Program-made: the position numbers and the translations under genes
The notes under the pieces: model-generated
The model's input: only the letters and a program-made list of their open reading frames with translations
Database searches by the model: none
Told to the model about the DNA's origin: nothing
NCBI GenBank assembly: GCA_041481485.1
Contig: JBGPBY010000004.1
Coordinates: 1-44,711, forward strand
DNA length: 44,711 nt
Source: JBGPBY01 sp041481485
GTDB taxonomy: Bacteria; Acidobacteriota; Terriglobia; 20CM-2-55-15
Direction: 5' to 3'
Part shown: positions 26,475-34,071 of the stretch, one piece after another
Layout: every line of letters begins with the position of its first letter
Numbering within the stretch: position 1 is the stretch's first letter

Positions 26475-26608
26475 GAAAAAATGCGGGATCTTTGTAGATT
26501 ATGTCCAAAAAAAACGCTTTAAGAAGTGGCGGCGGCCTTCACCTCATTCCAGGTGAGGATGGAGTGACTGAGGTCCTGCTGAAAGACCCAGACGAATTTA
26601 GAAGGTAA
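26475..26608 (+). pseudogene. Decayed fragment of a second ECF sigma factor
   Basis: Reading the forward strand in three frames recovers KMRDL, then VDYVQKKRFKK, then GGGLHLIPGEDG and a tail ending at the TAA at 26606. This follows KMREILVDYARKKRLQKM, GGGALQLVP of the sigma factor on the opposite strand, and the DNA is visibly alike (shared TGTAGATTATG and AAAAAACGCTT). Two small deletions shift the frame, after KMRDL and again before GGG. The rest of the gene is gone. The fragment points away from the intact sigma gene and toward the second DPDFYCDR-family gene, matching the order of the intact operon. It is not in any single open frame. Confidence 0.75.
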
Positions 26609-26653
26609 CAGAAAACGACAGCTAACCCTTAACAACGGAGGAGACGCACGACG

Positions 26654-27274
26654 ATGTCAAAACAAAGTACAACTCAGCAGGCCGAGGTACCCCAGTTGAT
26701 TGAACCAAGGCTGGACCCGTTTACCGTTCTTATCGAACAGCAACCAAACAAAGATTGGGAGGACAGGATAAAGAGCGGCGCGGACGAAGCCGAAATGATT
26801 AAGCGGGAGAAGCGGCGGAATCGCGTCTCCGGCAAAGCGTCCTACATTGATGAATGGAAGGACAGGCAGAAGAACCCGGGGGGACGACAAAAACCGCGGT
26901 TCGAGGATAAGGGTCGCAAACCCAACGGTGACCCCAATCACATTCCCGTGATCCTCACCAGGACGGAGACGATCCGGTTCGAATGCGCGATGCCATTTAT
27001 GATCCTCATTCTGCCAGATCCCGAGTTCCCCACGGTTTCTGGCGCGTCCGATCCATTCGCCGGATCGCCTAACGTGAACATGCCGTTTACCAGGTTTTCC
27101 TCCCCGATGGCCGGAGGCGGCTACTTCGTTGAAACCGCGGTGAAGAACGCGACAAATACAGCGGCTCCCGCCCCTGATGAGATCTACCAGCAATTGTTCT
27201 TCAAAATGGTGTTCGTCGTGATTGAAAACGGAGAGGCCAAGCTTGGTGACCCGGACTTCTATTGCGATCGATAG
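26654..27274 (+). CDS. Unknown family with conserved DPDFYCDR C-terminus (copy B)
   Basis: This is a 206-residue paralogue of the protein at 22577-23167. The ATG follows GGAGGAG at good spacing. Shared features in order are DPF.V near the start, W..(E/R)I..G.D..EM around residues 35-48, a basic linker with QKPRF, HIPVILTRTETIRFECAMPF, the strand LILPDPEF, then QLFFKMVFVVIENG and the identical final DPDFYCDR. By eye, about 40-45% of positions match over the last 110 residues. There is no signal peptide. This copy has a second Cys (FECAMPF). It lies downstream of a sigma-factor remnant and no kinase, so it looks like the surviving part of an inverted duplicate. Function is unknown. Confidence 0.8.
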   Translation: MSKQSTTQQAEVPQLIEPRLDPFTVLIEQQPNKDWEDRIKSGADEAEMIKREKRRNRVSGKASYIDEWKDRQKNPGGRQKPRFEDKGRKPNGDPNHIPVILTRTETIRFECAMPFMILILPDPEFPTVSGASDPFAGSPNVNMPFTRFSSPMAGGGYFVETAVKNATNTAAPAPDEIYQQLFFKMVFVVIENGEAKLGDPDFYCDR

Positions 27275-27294
27275 GAGCGTCCTACCGAAGGCAC

Positions 27295-27355
27295 GCCGGC
27301 TGCCAGACTCGCGGGAGATTGGGGTCAGACCCCCATCTCCCAATCCTCAGCCGGC
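27295..27355 (+). terminator. Nested hairpin after copy B of the DPDFYCDR family
   Basis: Outer arms GCCGGCTG (27295-27302) and CAGCCGGC (27348-27355) enclose a strong inner hairpin, GGGAGATTGGGG against CCCCATCTCCC (27313-27341). It begins 21 bases after the stop codon. There is no U tract, so it may be a Rho-type end, a stabiliser or a repeat. GGGGTCAGACCCC centres occur in repeats of many soil bacteria, as I recall. Confidence 0.5.
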
Positions 27356-27470
27356 GGCGTCATGTGTGAATGCGGATCAGCCCGTTGGGAGAGGCGTCGG
27401 AATCGCATTCCTTCACACCTTCTATGACCGGCCCTACAGTCACTCAATTCGCATACAATCAGCTGCAGCT

Positions 27471-29339
27471 ATGGCAGCACAACTCATCGGTTTAGGTAAT
27501 TACATCCTGGAAGAGCGGGGCGCCAGCATTGGCCGGGACCTCTCCAACGATTTCGTCATCGATCATCCCACGGTGTCGACCCGGCACTGCCGGATCGAAC
27601 TCAAAGATGGGCAGTACGTGATTGTCGATCTCGCCAGCACCAATGGAACCTTCGTCAATGACAAATGGATCCATCGCAGTGAGTTGCATCACGGAGATCG
27701 CGTGCGCTTAGGTCAGATGGTTTTTCAATTCGTCCATGACGGTTCCAGTACAGTTCCGGAACTGGCGGAACTCGACGAGGGCGATGTCATTCGGAGCGAG
27801 ACCATCGAATTGGATTTGGGCGATACTTCGTTCCTGCCTGACCACATCGACTCCCGAGACCTGCGCCGCACAACTCACGATATGGGCGTGCTGCTTCAGC
27901 TCGGCGCCGAGATCGCCAGTATTCAGGATTCCGAGCAGATTCTCCATGTCCTTCTCGAACGAATTTTTGAAGTTGTTCCCGCCGAGCACGGGGCTATTTT
28001 CTTCGCAACCGAGGACGGACAGGGCTTCCTGCCGTCGCCGGTCTGCCGGTGGCGCGTTCCGGGTAACGAGAATTTTCGCGCGAGCAGAACCATTACGGTC
28101 CGCGTGCTACGCATGGGAGAATCCATACTCCGGAACGACCTTCTCGGTGATCCGGCTTCTACGGAGAGCATCGTTGTTGAACGCGTCCGCTCCATCCTCT
28201 GTGTGCCATTAAACGTGATGGGGAATCGCTTGGGAGTGCTTTACCTGGATTCGACCAGCGACCGGGCGCACTTCGACCAACAACACCTCCGTCTGGTGTC
28301 CGCAATGGCAAATATTGGGGCCGTAGGCCATGAACATATCCGTTATGTCGAATGGCTCGAATCCGAGAACAATCAGTACAGCCGCGAGGCTAGTTTCGAT
28401 CACGGCATGATCGGCAAGAGCGCGGCGATCCGGAAGGTCCGGGATGATCTTTCCAGCACTGCGGCATCCGACGAGCACGTGCTTATTCTCGGTGAGACCG
28501 GTACCGGCAAGGAACTGGCGGCGCGCTCCATTCACAGAAACAGCGCCCGCAGCAATGGCCCGTTTGTCGTCGTCAATTGTGGCGCGACAACCGACACACT
28601 CCTGCAAAGCGACCTCTTCGGACACGTCAAGGGTAGTTTCACCGGTGCAGTCAGCGAGAGAAAAGGGTTTTTCACCGAGGCAGACGGCGGCACGCTGTTT
28701 CTCGATGAGCTCGGGGAATTGTCGATGGAGAGCCAGGCCGCGCTGCTGAGAATCATGGAGGACGGACAAGTGATGCGGGTGGGCGCCGATCGCCCAACCC
28801 GTGCGGATGTCCGCATCGTGGCGGCCTCAAATCGCGAAGTCGAACGATTTCGAAAGGATTTATTTTCCCGGTTTATTATCAAACTCAAGCTGCCGCCACT
28901 GCGCGAGCGCAAAGAGGATATCTTTCCCCTTGTCGACTTCTTTGTCCAAAAACACCGGCACCGGACAAAACGCAAGCTCGGCCCCGTTCCGCTGGAAACA
29001 AAGCTCGTTCTTCAGGAACGCCGCTGGGACGAAAACATCCGCGGTCTCGAAAATGCGATCCGGCGGGCCATCGCCTTTGGCAAATCGTCCAGTATTCTTC
29101 CCGAGGATTTACCACCCGAAACCACGGAATCGGCGGAATCTCCACCGCGACCAGGACAGATGAAGGGCGCAGTACGTAATTTCGAATCCACAATGATTCT
29201 CGATGCTCTGAAAAAAACTCGTGGAAACGTCACCAGCGCGGCGCAGATTCTGGATATGAATCCCACATACCTTCAAAGACTGATCAGCCATTTTGCTTTG
29301 CGTGAAGCGCTCGAAGAAATCCGCAAAGTTGCCTTTTGA
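27471..29339 (+). CDS. FHA-GAF-AAA+ sigma54-dependent transcription activator
   Basis: This is a 622-residue enhancer-binding protein. The ATG at 27471 begins directly at the FHA domain; the open frame upstream has no domain. FHA (about 15-88) has SIGRDLSNDF, HPTVSTRHC and STNGTFVN, the residues that read phosphothreonine. GAF follows (about 145-290). The AAA+ domain has Walker A GETGTGKE (341-348), the sigma54-contact loop GSFTGA (388-393, usually GAFTGA) and Walker B GTLFLDELGE (407-416). A Fis-type helix-turn-helix closes the protein (GNVTSAAQILDMNPTYLQRL). FHA instead of a receiver domain suggests activation by a Ser/Thr kinase, for which the neighbouring kinase is a candidate. Probable target sites lie at 29375 and 30306. 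Confidence 0.93.
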   Translation: MAAQLIGLGNYILEERGASIGRDLSNDFVIDHPTVSTRHCRIELKDGQYVIVDLASTNGTFVNDKWIHRSELHHGDRVRLGQMVFQFVHDGSSTVPELAELDEGDVIRSETIELDLGDTSFLPDHIDSRDLRRTTHDMGVLLQLGAEIASIQDSEQILHVLLERIFEVVPAEHGAIFFATEDGQGFLPSPVCRWRVPGNENFRASRTITVRVLRMGESILRNDLLGDPASTESIVVERVRSILCVPLNVMGNRLGVLYLDSTSDRAHFDQQHLRLVSAMANIGAVGHEHIRYVEWLESENNQYSREASFDHGMIGKSAAIRKVRDDLSSTAASDEHVLILGETGTGKELAARSIHRNSARSNGPFVVVNCGATTDTLLQSDLFGHVKGSFTGAVSERKGFFTEADGGTLFLDELGELSMESQAALLRIMEDGQVMRVGADRPTRADVRIVAASNREVERFRKDLFSRFIIKLKLPPLRERKEDIFPLVDFFVQKHRHRTKRKLGPVPLETKLVLQERRWDENIRGLENAIRRAIAFGKSSSILPEDLPPETTESAESPPRPGQMKGAVRNFESTMILDALKKTRGNVTSAAQILDMNPTYLQRLISHFALREALEEIRKVAF

Positions 29340-29374
29340 AATTCCGCTGATTTATCCCGGAATAGTGTCTGCCG

Positions 29375-29402
29375 GATACATGTCGGTATCCGGATAGATA
29401 CA
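29375..29402 (+). promoter_or_regulatory. Three-part GATACA/GTATCC element, site 1
   Basis: GATACATG (29375-29382), GTATCCG (29386-29392) and GATACA (29397-29402) form an inverted pair plus a third direct half-site. The sub-sites start 11 and 22 bases apart, one and two DNA turns. The same three sub-sites with identical spacing occur at 30306-30333. It starts 36 bases after the stop of the sigma54 activator gene and upstream of the HELGH gene. A candidate -24/-12 element follows (TCCGG at 29445, CTTCGC ending at 29462), but its GG to GC spacing is 11 instead of 10. Confidence 0.65.
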
Positions 29403-29516
29403 GCCTTCTCACTCGCGGCCACTTTACCAATCACTTACGCATAGTCCGGAGCGATCCTTCGCGTGCACTCGGAACCTGGCATGAAACGCCACTTTCCGAA
29501 ACGGGAGGATCCACAA

Positions 29517-30161
29517 ATGATTCAGATTCTTCAGAAGGCACTAGTCGTCTTTACGATTGTCATTTTCTCTTTTGGTTCTGCGTTTTCCGCAGAGCCGCCA
29601 GTTCCAGACACCATCAACAAGGCTGGAGAATGGCAAATTCTCGAATCCGCACGAAATACCGCGCTGAATGCGCTGGCCACGCATGATGAGTGCGCCAGAC
29701 TTTTCAACTGGCCGGCAGTTTCGGCCGGGCATGACCCCTCCAGGGTTCTGAAGTATCTGCTGAATAATTACCGCTCATCGGTCGGCCTCGAAGCGGGAGT
29801 ATTTCTGACAACGGCGCCATTGGAAAATGGCTCTGCCGGAAACATCCACGCAGCGGTCACACAACTCAGCCACCTGAAAAACAGTAAAGGTGAACTCGTC
29901 GGAATCCAGATCCTCGTCGTTCTCAATTCCACTCCCGGAAGCTTCGGTCAAAACGCAAACGATCTGGCGGTCCTGCTTCTTCACGAACTCGGTCACGTCT
30001 TCACGGATCTCTGGGGACCGGACAGCACGCTTATCCGGCAAGACAGCCAACGGCCGGAACAAAGCTTTGAAAACACCCGGATGGTCCGGACTTCCTGCCA
30101 TCTTGGCAGCCAGTCGGAGCCTGCTCGTCCGAAGAAATCGAAATTAGCAACAGAGCAATAA
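29517..30161 (+). CDS. Secreted protein with HELGH zinc-protease-like motif
   Basis: This is a 214-residue protein. The start is ATG at 29517 with GGAGG at 29503-29507 and a signal peptide (QKALVVFTIVIFSFGSAFSA). The central part ends in LAVLLLHELGHVF, with H156-E157 and H160 in the HExxH pattern of zinc metallopeptidases. Downstream, RPEQSFENTRMVRTSC resembles a conserved tail seen in related acidobacterial proteins. A third zinc ligand is not certain. The gene lies 178 bases after the sigma54 activator and carries the GATACA/GTATCC element upstream, so it is a likely target of that activator. Peptidase activity is only inferred. Confidence 0.75.
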   Translation: MIQILQKALVVFTIVIFSFGSAFSAEPPVPDTINKAGEWQILESARNTALNALATHDECARLFNWPAVSAGHDPSRVLKYLLNNYRSSVGLEAGVFLTTAPLENGSAGNIHAAVTQLSHLKNSKGELVGIQILVVLNSTPGSFGQNANDLAVLLLHELGHVFTDLWGPDSTLIRQDSQRPEQSFENTRMVRTSCHLGSQSEPARPKKSKLATEQ

Positions 30162-30173
30162 AAGGAGAGCGCT

Positions 30174-30272
30174 ATGAAAACCCTGGTCGACAGAGAACCG
30201 CATCCGATGCGGTGCAGACTACAAGGGCGCTCTCCGAGCGCCCTTTTTTTTGGATTCACTTCAGGCGCTTAA
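30174..30272 (+). other. Short ORF overlapping a terminator, possible attenuator leader
   Basis: A 32-codon frame begins with ATG at 30174, with AGGAG at 30163-30167, 12 bases after the preceding stop. It contains a small hairpin (CCGCAT against ATGCGG, 30199-30213) and then runs straight through a strong intrinsic terminator at 30225-30251. Translating ribosomes would disturb both hairpins. This could be a leader peptide controlling the 30447 gene, or the stump of a lost gene. The encoded peptide has no known motif. Confidence 0.4.
30225..30251 (+). terminator. Intrinsic terminator
   Basis: A perfect eight-base stem GGGCGCTC/GAGCGCCC (30225-30232 and 30236-30243) with a three-base loop is followed by eight T residues (30244-30251). 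It is the strongest intrinsic terminator in the window and would end transcripts of the HELGH gene. Confidence 0.92.
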
Positions 30273-30305
30273 ACTTCCGTGCAGTCCGCCAGGCGCAACC
30301 GGTCC

Positions 30306-30333
30306 GATACATGGACGTATCCGAATCGATACA
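30306..30333 (+). promoter_or_regulatory. Three-part GATACA/GTATCC element, site 2
   Basis: GATACATG (30306-30313), GTATCCG (30317-30323) and GATACA (30328-30333) repeat site 1 with the same 11 and 22 base offsets; flanking bases differ. It lies 78 bases upstream of a -24/-12 element, the usual place for a sigma54 activator site. Confidence 0.65.
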
Positions 30334-30383
30334 TTCCTGCTCTTTCCACACGCATTTTCAAACACTTGGCTCCTTCTGAATCC

Positions 30384-30397
30384 GGCGTAGCGCTTGC
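30384..30397 (+). promoter_or_regulatory. Putative sigma54 (-24/-12) promoter
   Basis: The sequence CGGCGTAGCGCTTGCAA has GG at 30384-30385 and GC at 30396-30397 separated by exactly 10 bases, with TTGCA at the -12 side as in the sigma54 consensus. Transcription would begin near 30409, 38 bases before the ATG at 30447. The upstream base of the -24 block is C instead of T. Confidence 0.55.
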
Positions 30398-30446
30398 AAC
30401 CAGTGTGATATCGGCGAAATGCCGAATTTCAAACAAGGAGACTCCC

Positions 30447-30872
30447 ATGAAAAGACATTCAGTTCGATTATTCGGCACGCGCACAGCTCTTCTGATTGCG
30501 CTGCTGGCCGCTTTCACGTCTGGACTGTTCGCGCAGTCTGTTCAGATGAAAGCGAATATCCCGTTCGATTTCTATATCGGCGGTAAGCTTCTGCCTGCGG
30601 GAGCCTACTCCGTGATGCCGCTCGCAAGTCAAAACGGCATCCAGATCAGCAACAGTTCGGGCACGATTGCCATGCTGATTACCACTCCTGCTGCGAATAG
30701 CAATCCGACACGCAGCCGGTTTCTGTTCCATCGATATGGAACCGTTTACTTTCTTTCGGAGCTTCAGTGGGAGGGATATCGAGCCGGACATGCACTGCCG
30801 CAGTCGAAGCTTGAAATCGAAGCGCGAAACAGCAGCGCTCCAGAGACGGCCGTCCTTTCCGCCACACGTTGA
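30447..30872 (+). CDS. Small secreted acidobacterial protein (IPFDF family)
   Basis: This is a 141-residue protein with AAGGAG at 30435-30440 before the ATG and a signal peptide ending near GLFAQS. The mature part begins VQMKANIPFDFYIGGKLLPAGAY, a pattern I recognise from many secreted, beta-rich proteins of Acidobacteriota with no assigned function. There is no Cys in the mature protein. It carries the clearest sigma54-like promoter of the window and site 2 of the GATACA/GTATCC element, and it ends in an intrinsic terminator, so it is a single-gene unit. It is a likely target of the FHA-type activator encoded about 1.1 kb upstream. Confidence 0.8.
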   Translation: MKRHSVRLFGTRTALLIALLAAFTSGLFAQSVQMKANIPFDFYIGGKLLPAGAYSVMPLASQNGIQISNSSGTIAMLITTPAANSNPTRSRFLFHRYGTVYFLSELQWEGYRAGHALPQSKLEIEARNSSAPETAVLSATR

Positions 30873-30896
30873 TTCCCGCAGAATGCCGCAACATCA

Positions 30897-30930
30897 GCGG
30901 AGTGGCCCGCACCGGGCCACTCCGCTTTTT
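30897..30930 (+). terminator. Intrinsic terminator
   Basis: A perfect 13-base stem GCGGAGTGGCCCG/CGGGCCACTCCGC (30897-30909 and 30913-30925) with loop CAC is followed by five T residues. It lies 25 bases after the stop of the 30447 gene. Confidence 0.9.
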
Positions 30931-31293
30931 CTCTCCACTTATTTGCCCGATCGCTTATCTGCCCAGTCCAGGCTGGCGCGCCAAGATTCTTCACGAGGCA
31001 TCAGGATCGTGCGTCGGCTGGCTCTCAGGGTCATGGTCGAGCAATTGCGTACAGACTTCAGACCGAATGAAACCTACGCAGTCCCATTGGTACAACTCCG
31101 CGTTCGCGTCGGCATGCTCAATTGAATGAATGCATTCGTAGAAATGACGCATAGCGGATGTCCGAGAGTCGATTCAGCGAAACGGACCAACAGGAGAATT
31201 CTATTATTCCCGGGAATTGCCTGCTGTCCATCACATGGGCGCGCCGTGTGGCTCCCATTGGAGTCGAGAGCATGAAACCGACGTGCGGGACAA
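30931..31293. other. Intergenic stretch before the scrap zone
   Basis: Open frames cross this stretch but none has a ribosome site, motif or family likeness I can support. No hairpin or promoter stands out. It separates the signalling island from a run of gene fragments. Confidence 0.4.
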
Positions 31294-32601
31294 TTGAGAC
31301 GATGCATTCGAAAGGTCTCTTTTGGACTGGCAGTCATTGGCATCACAGCGAACTCGGCACGGGGAAATAGCATCGTCAATGTCACTCTGGAGGGGGCGAA
31401 TTTCGATCCAACTCTGGCCATCAACCATATCGACGGAATTGCGGTAACCAAACTGAGTGTGCTCAGCCCAACATCGGCGACTGCAACGTTTACAATTTCG
31501 GCGGCTGCTACTCCCGGCCCACGCGCCATTACGATTTCGACTTCCGCAGGAACAAGCAATGTTTTTGCTTTCATGGTCATTCCGCCTCCCGGAGTAACTT
31601 CCATCGCTCCACCCGTCGGCCTCCCGGGTACCGCCGTCGTGGCGTCATTGACGGGAGCAGGATTTCGCAGCGGACTGACGTTGGATGCGGGTAGCGGAAT
31701 TTCCGTAAGCACCATCGTTGTATCGAGTGCGACGTCGGCGGTGGTGACGTTCACCATTGCTCCCGATGCGGTGCTCGGGGCGCGCGGCGTAACACTAACG
31801 ACATCGGATGGGACCAGCGCTCTGGCGGCATTCAATGTTGTCGTGCCGTTTCCCGACCTCGTCATTGTCAGCACGCACTCGACAAACTTTGGTTCCGAAG
31901 CACTGGGATCTGGCGCGTCGACGAGTTTGGATCTTGCCATTTCGGTTTCCAGTGCCGCGGCTCCTGGCGTTGTCCACGCGATCTCGGTAGCGACGGCTGG
32001 GGATCTGAACCCTTCCAATGATTTCGTTGCAGATCTGACGGCGGTTTTCGCGACTCCGCTGCCCAACTTCGTCTTTAGTCCATCGCCGCCTGGCGCTGGA
32101 GCTCAGGCGACGTTGGGACTCACGCTGCCGACGGCATTCCCTCACGACGTGACCGGCAGCGTGACGCTCGGATTTTCATCCAACGCCGCAATTCCTCAGG
32201 ATGATCCGGCCATTCAATTTGCTTCCGGCGGGCGTCAGACCACGTTTGTCATTCCCGCCAACACGCTGCAGGCCCGCTTTGGCGGAAATTCTTCGGCAGG
32301 CCCCATCGGATTTCAGACCGGTACAGTCGCGGGGGCACTTAGCTTCAGCGGAACACTCCAGGCCGGAACGGTTCAGACCACGTTCTCACCGTCGAATAGC
32401 GTGGGCTCCAGCCTGACGATTCCGAAGCAGGCCCCGTCCATTCGGAATCTGGAGACCAGCACCCAGAACGGATTTGCCGTTGTGATCAATCTGTGGTCCA
32501 CCATGCGCGAAGTCACTCAGATGAGTCTGACGTTCTCGACAACGACAGCGGTCTCGCTCAGCTGTAGCTCCGACTATCCCGATGTCCCTTCGGGGAGATG
32601 A
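31294..32601 (+). pseudogene. IPT/TIG-repeat surface protein, truncated at both ends
   Basis: The 435-codon frame contains IPT/TIG-like repeats: IVNVTLEGANFDP with ATFTISAAATPGPRAITIS, then PPGVTSIAPPVGLPGTAVV with VTFTIAPDAVLGARGVTLTT. A further Ser/Thr/Ala-rich beta domain follows. Such proteins are secreted adhesins or surface scaffolds. The N-terminus lacks a good signal peptide and enters in the middle of a repeat; the only start is a weak TTG. The C-terminus stops after SLSCSS, where related proteins, as I recall, continue with a closing beta domain. Both ends therefore look cut. It might still be expressed but is unlikely to be exported. Confidence 0.6.
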
Positions 32602-32809
32602 AGACTACACCTTATTTTGGAAGGATATCGATACGTATAACGCCGAATCCGAACGATTCCAGAATGATCTCCGCGATCGCTATACAAAGCTGGTTGAGCA
32701 GTTGCGCAACGCGGGCCTGCTGTCCGCGTCGGAATTCGATTCCGTGAAGACGCCGCCGGTGAGTTTTGCGGTTGACGATCAACGAAGCGTCAAGTCACCG
32801 CCCTTGTGA
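32582..32809 (+). pseudogene. Unidentified C-terminal gene fragment
   Basis: A 75-codon frame overlaps the end of the TIG fragment in another frame. Its middle (SERFQNDLRDRYTKLVEQLR, then NAGLLSASEFDSVKTPPVSF) is helical, acidic and protein-like, but has no ribosome site and no recognisable family. It reads as the tail of a lost gene joined at about 32590. Confidence 0.35.
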
Positions 32810-32887
32810 GCCACCAGACCGATGGGATCGTTAAACAATGTCGTTGATTTGGAATTAAGGTGACGTTGATCGAATTGCGGCAAGTGC

Positions 32888-33115
32888 CTATGCCGAACGT
32901 TTGTTTGCGATCTCAACCAGAAGTCGCAACACGCCCAATATTCGCTCCTCGCTTCCAAAATGTTCCCAAACTTCACGATCGACGAAAACCGCGTGCTTGA
33001 ATGCACCCCGGAGGTTCGCGTACCGATTGGGCCGGATGGCGCGTGAAAAATCCTGCTCGGGAATTTCCCGGAGTGATTCCCTCGATGGCTCAATCCGACT
33101 CTTGTTTTTTCTCAT
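32888..33115 (-). CDS. BrnA-like antitoxin
   Basis: This is a 75-residue protein. The start is ATG at 33115, inside the last codons of the upstream BrnT frame, the usual brnTA overlap. The protein begins MRKNKSRIEPSRESLREIPE and then QDFSRAIRPNRYAN, the hallmark of BrnA-type antitoxins whose N-terminus precedes a DNA-binding part. It ends with VFVDREVWEHFGSEERI and a helical tail. BrnA neutralises the BrnT ribonuclease and represses its own operon. Here the toxin gene upstream has lost its start, so this is an orphan antitoxin and may lack its own promoter. Confidence 0.7.
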   Translation of the reverse strand: MRKNKSRIEPSRESLREIPEQDFSRAIRPNRYANLRGAFKHAVFVDREVWEHFGSEERILGVLRLLVEIANKRSA

Positions 33116-33350
33116 AGGTCTCACGCTCTCGGCGCGTCGCGCGCCGAGCACTGATTATTCGAATATTGTCACCCCGTTCGCAATGGACAACGAACAGAAC
33201 CCGCGCTTGTCCGGACATTCCCATGGCAACGAATCGCTCAGGGTCGACTGCGTCACGAATCAGCAGATAATCGAGGTCGAGAAAAACGGTTGCAGCCTCT
33301 TCGAATGTGACACCGTGCTTAGCGACATTATCAGCTGCTTTGTCCGAGAC
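33090..33350 (-). pseudogene. BrnT-like toxin remnant lacking its start
   Basis: Reading the reverse strand from 33350 gives DKAADNVAKHGVTFEEAATV, then AMGMSGQARVLFVVHCERGD and NIRIISARRATRRERETYEK, stop at 33090-33092. This is the BrnT toxin (RelE-like ribonuclease) nearly complete. Only the first six or so residues (usually M-x-F-x-W-D) are missing, replaced by a TAG and two unrelated codons. No in-frame ATG, GTG or TTG exists before the conserved KHG segment. The break coincides with the beginning of a LeuC-like fragment on the other strand. The toxin is probably silent while its antitoxin frame is whole. Confidence 0.8.
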
Positions 33351-33936
33351 CTACAAGATTCAACTGCGCGGCAACTTTCCCAGCGGGGTCTATTCGAAGG
33401 ACCTGATGCTCTATCTCATCGACACTCTTGGAGCCGACGGTTGCACGTACAACTCCGTCGAGTTCTACGGTGATCTTCTGGAAAACCTCAGCGTGTCCGA
33501 GCGGATGACGATGACAAACCTCGCGATGGAGATGGGTGTGAAGTGCGCCTTCGTGCCGCCGGACAGCAAAACGCGCGAGTACTTGGCTTCACGACGAGAG
33601 CGCGCCTACACGGAAGTGCACGCCGACCCGGGGGCGGCTTACGCGAAAACCATCGACGTCGACCTTACGAATCTCGTTTCCATGGTTGCCTGCCCTCAAG
33701 AAGTGGAGAACACAAAGCCGATCGGCGACGTAAAGGGAACGCACATCGATCAGGTGTTCCTCGGATCGTGCGCGAACGCGAAGTTCGAGGATCTCGCGAT
33801 TGCAGCATCGATCCTCAAGGGACGCCGGATTCAGCCCGACGTTCGCTTCATCATCACGCCGGGGTCGAAAGAGATCTTGTTGGAGGCGATGAAGAGCGGC
33901 GTTCTCATATTTCCAGTACCTCGCGAAATGCTATAG
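33347..33936 (+). pseudogene. Internal fragment of a LeuC/aconitase-family dehydratase
   Basis: The frame from ETYKIQLRGNFPSGVYSKDL through GCTYNSVEFYGDLLENLSVS to DQVFLGSCANAKFEDLAIA and KGRRIQPDVRFIITPGSKEI matches the middle of the large subunit of 3-isopropylmalate dehydratase or homoaconitase. About 160 N-terminal residues are missing, and the match ends at EAMKSG, before the GCGPC-type cysteines that bind the 4Fe-4S cluster. Only one cluster Cys (GSCAN) remains, so it cannot be active. Its left edge is the break in brnT. Confidence 0.8.
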
Positions 33937-34071
33937 GGAACCCGCGTGGCGCTGTCAAATCCCCATCCTGCTGTTTCCGGAGGACAGGGTGTATAGTCGC
34001 TTTCGGGAAATGGCTGCTAAGCCATCTATGAGACACCACACTGGAATCCGTCTGTGGATCTTCACTGCGTC

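Noticed and set aside
26657..27343. 228-codon reverse frame opposite the second DPDFYCDR gene
   Set aside because: The forward frame has a ribosome site and a paralogue; the reverse one has neither.
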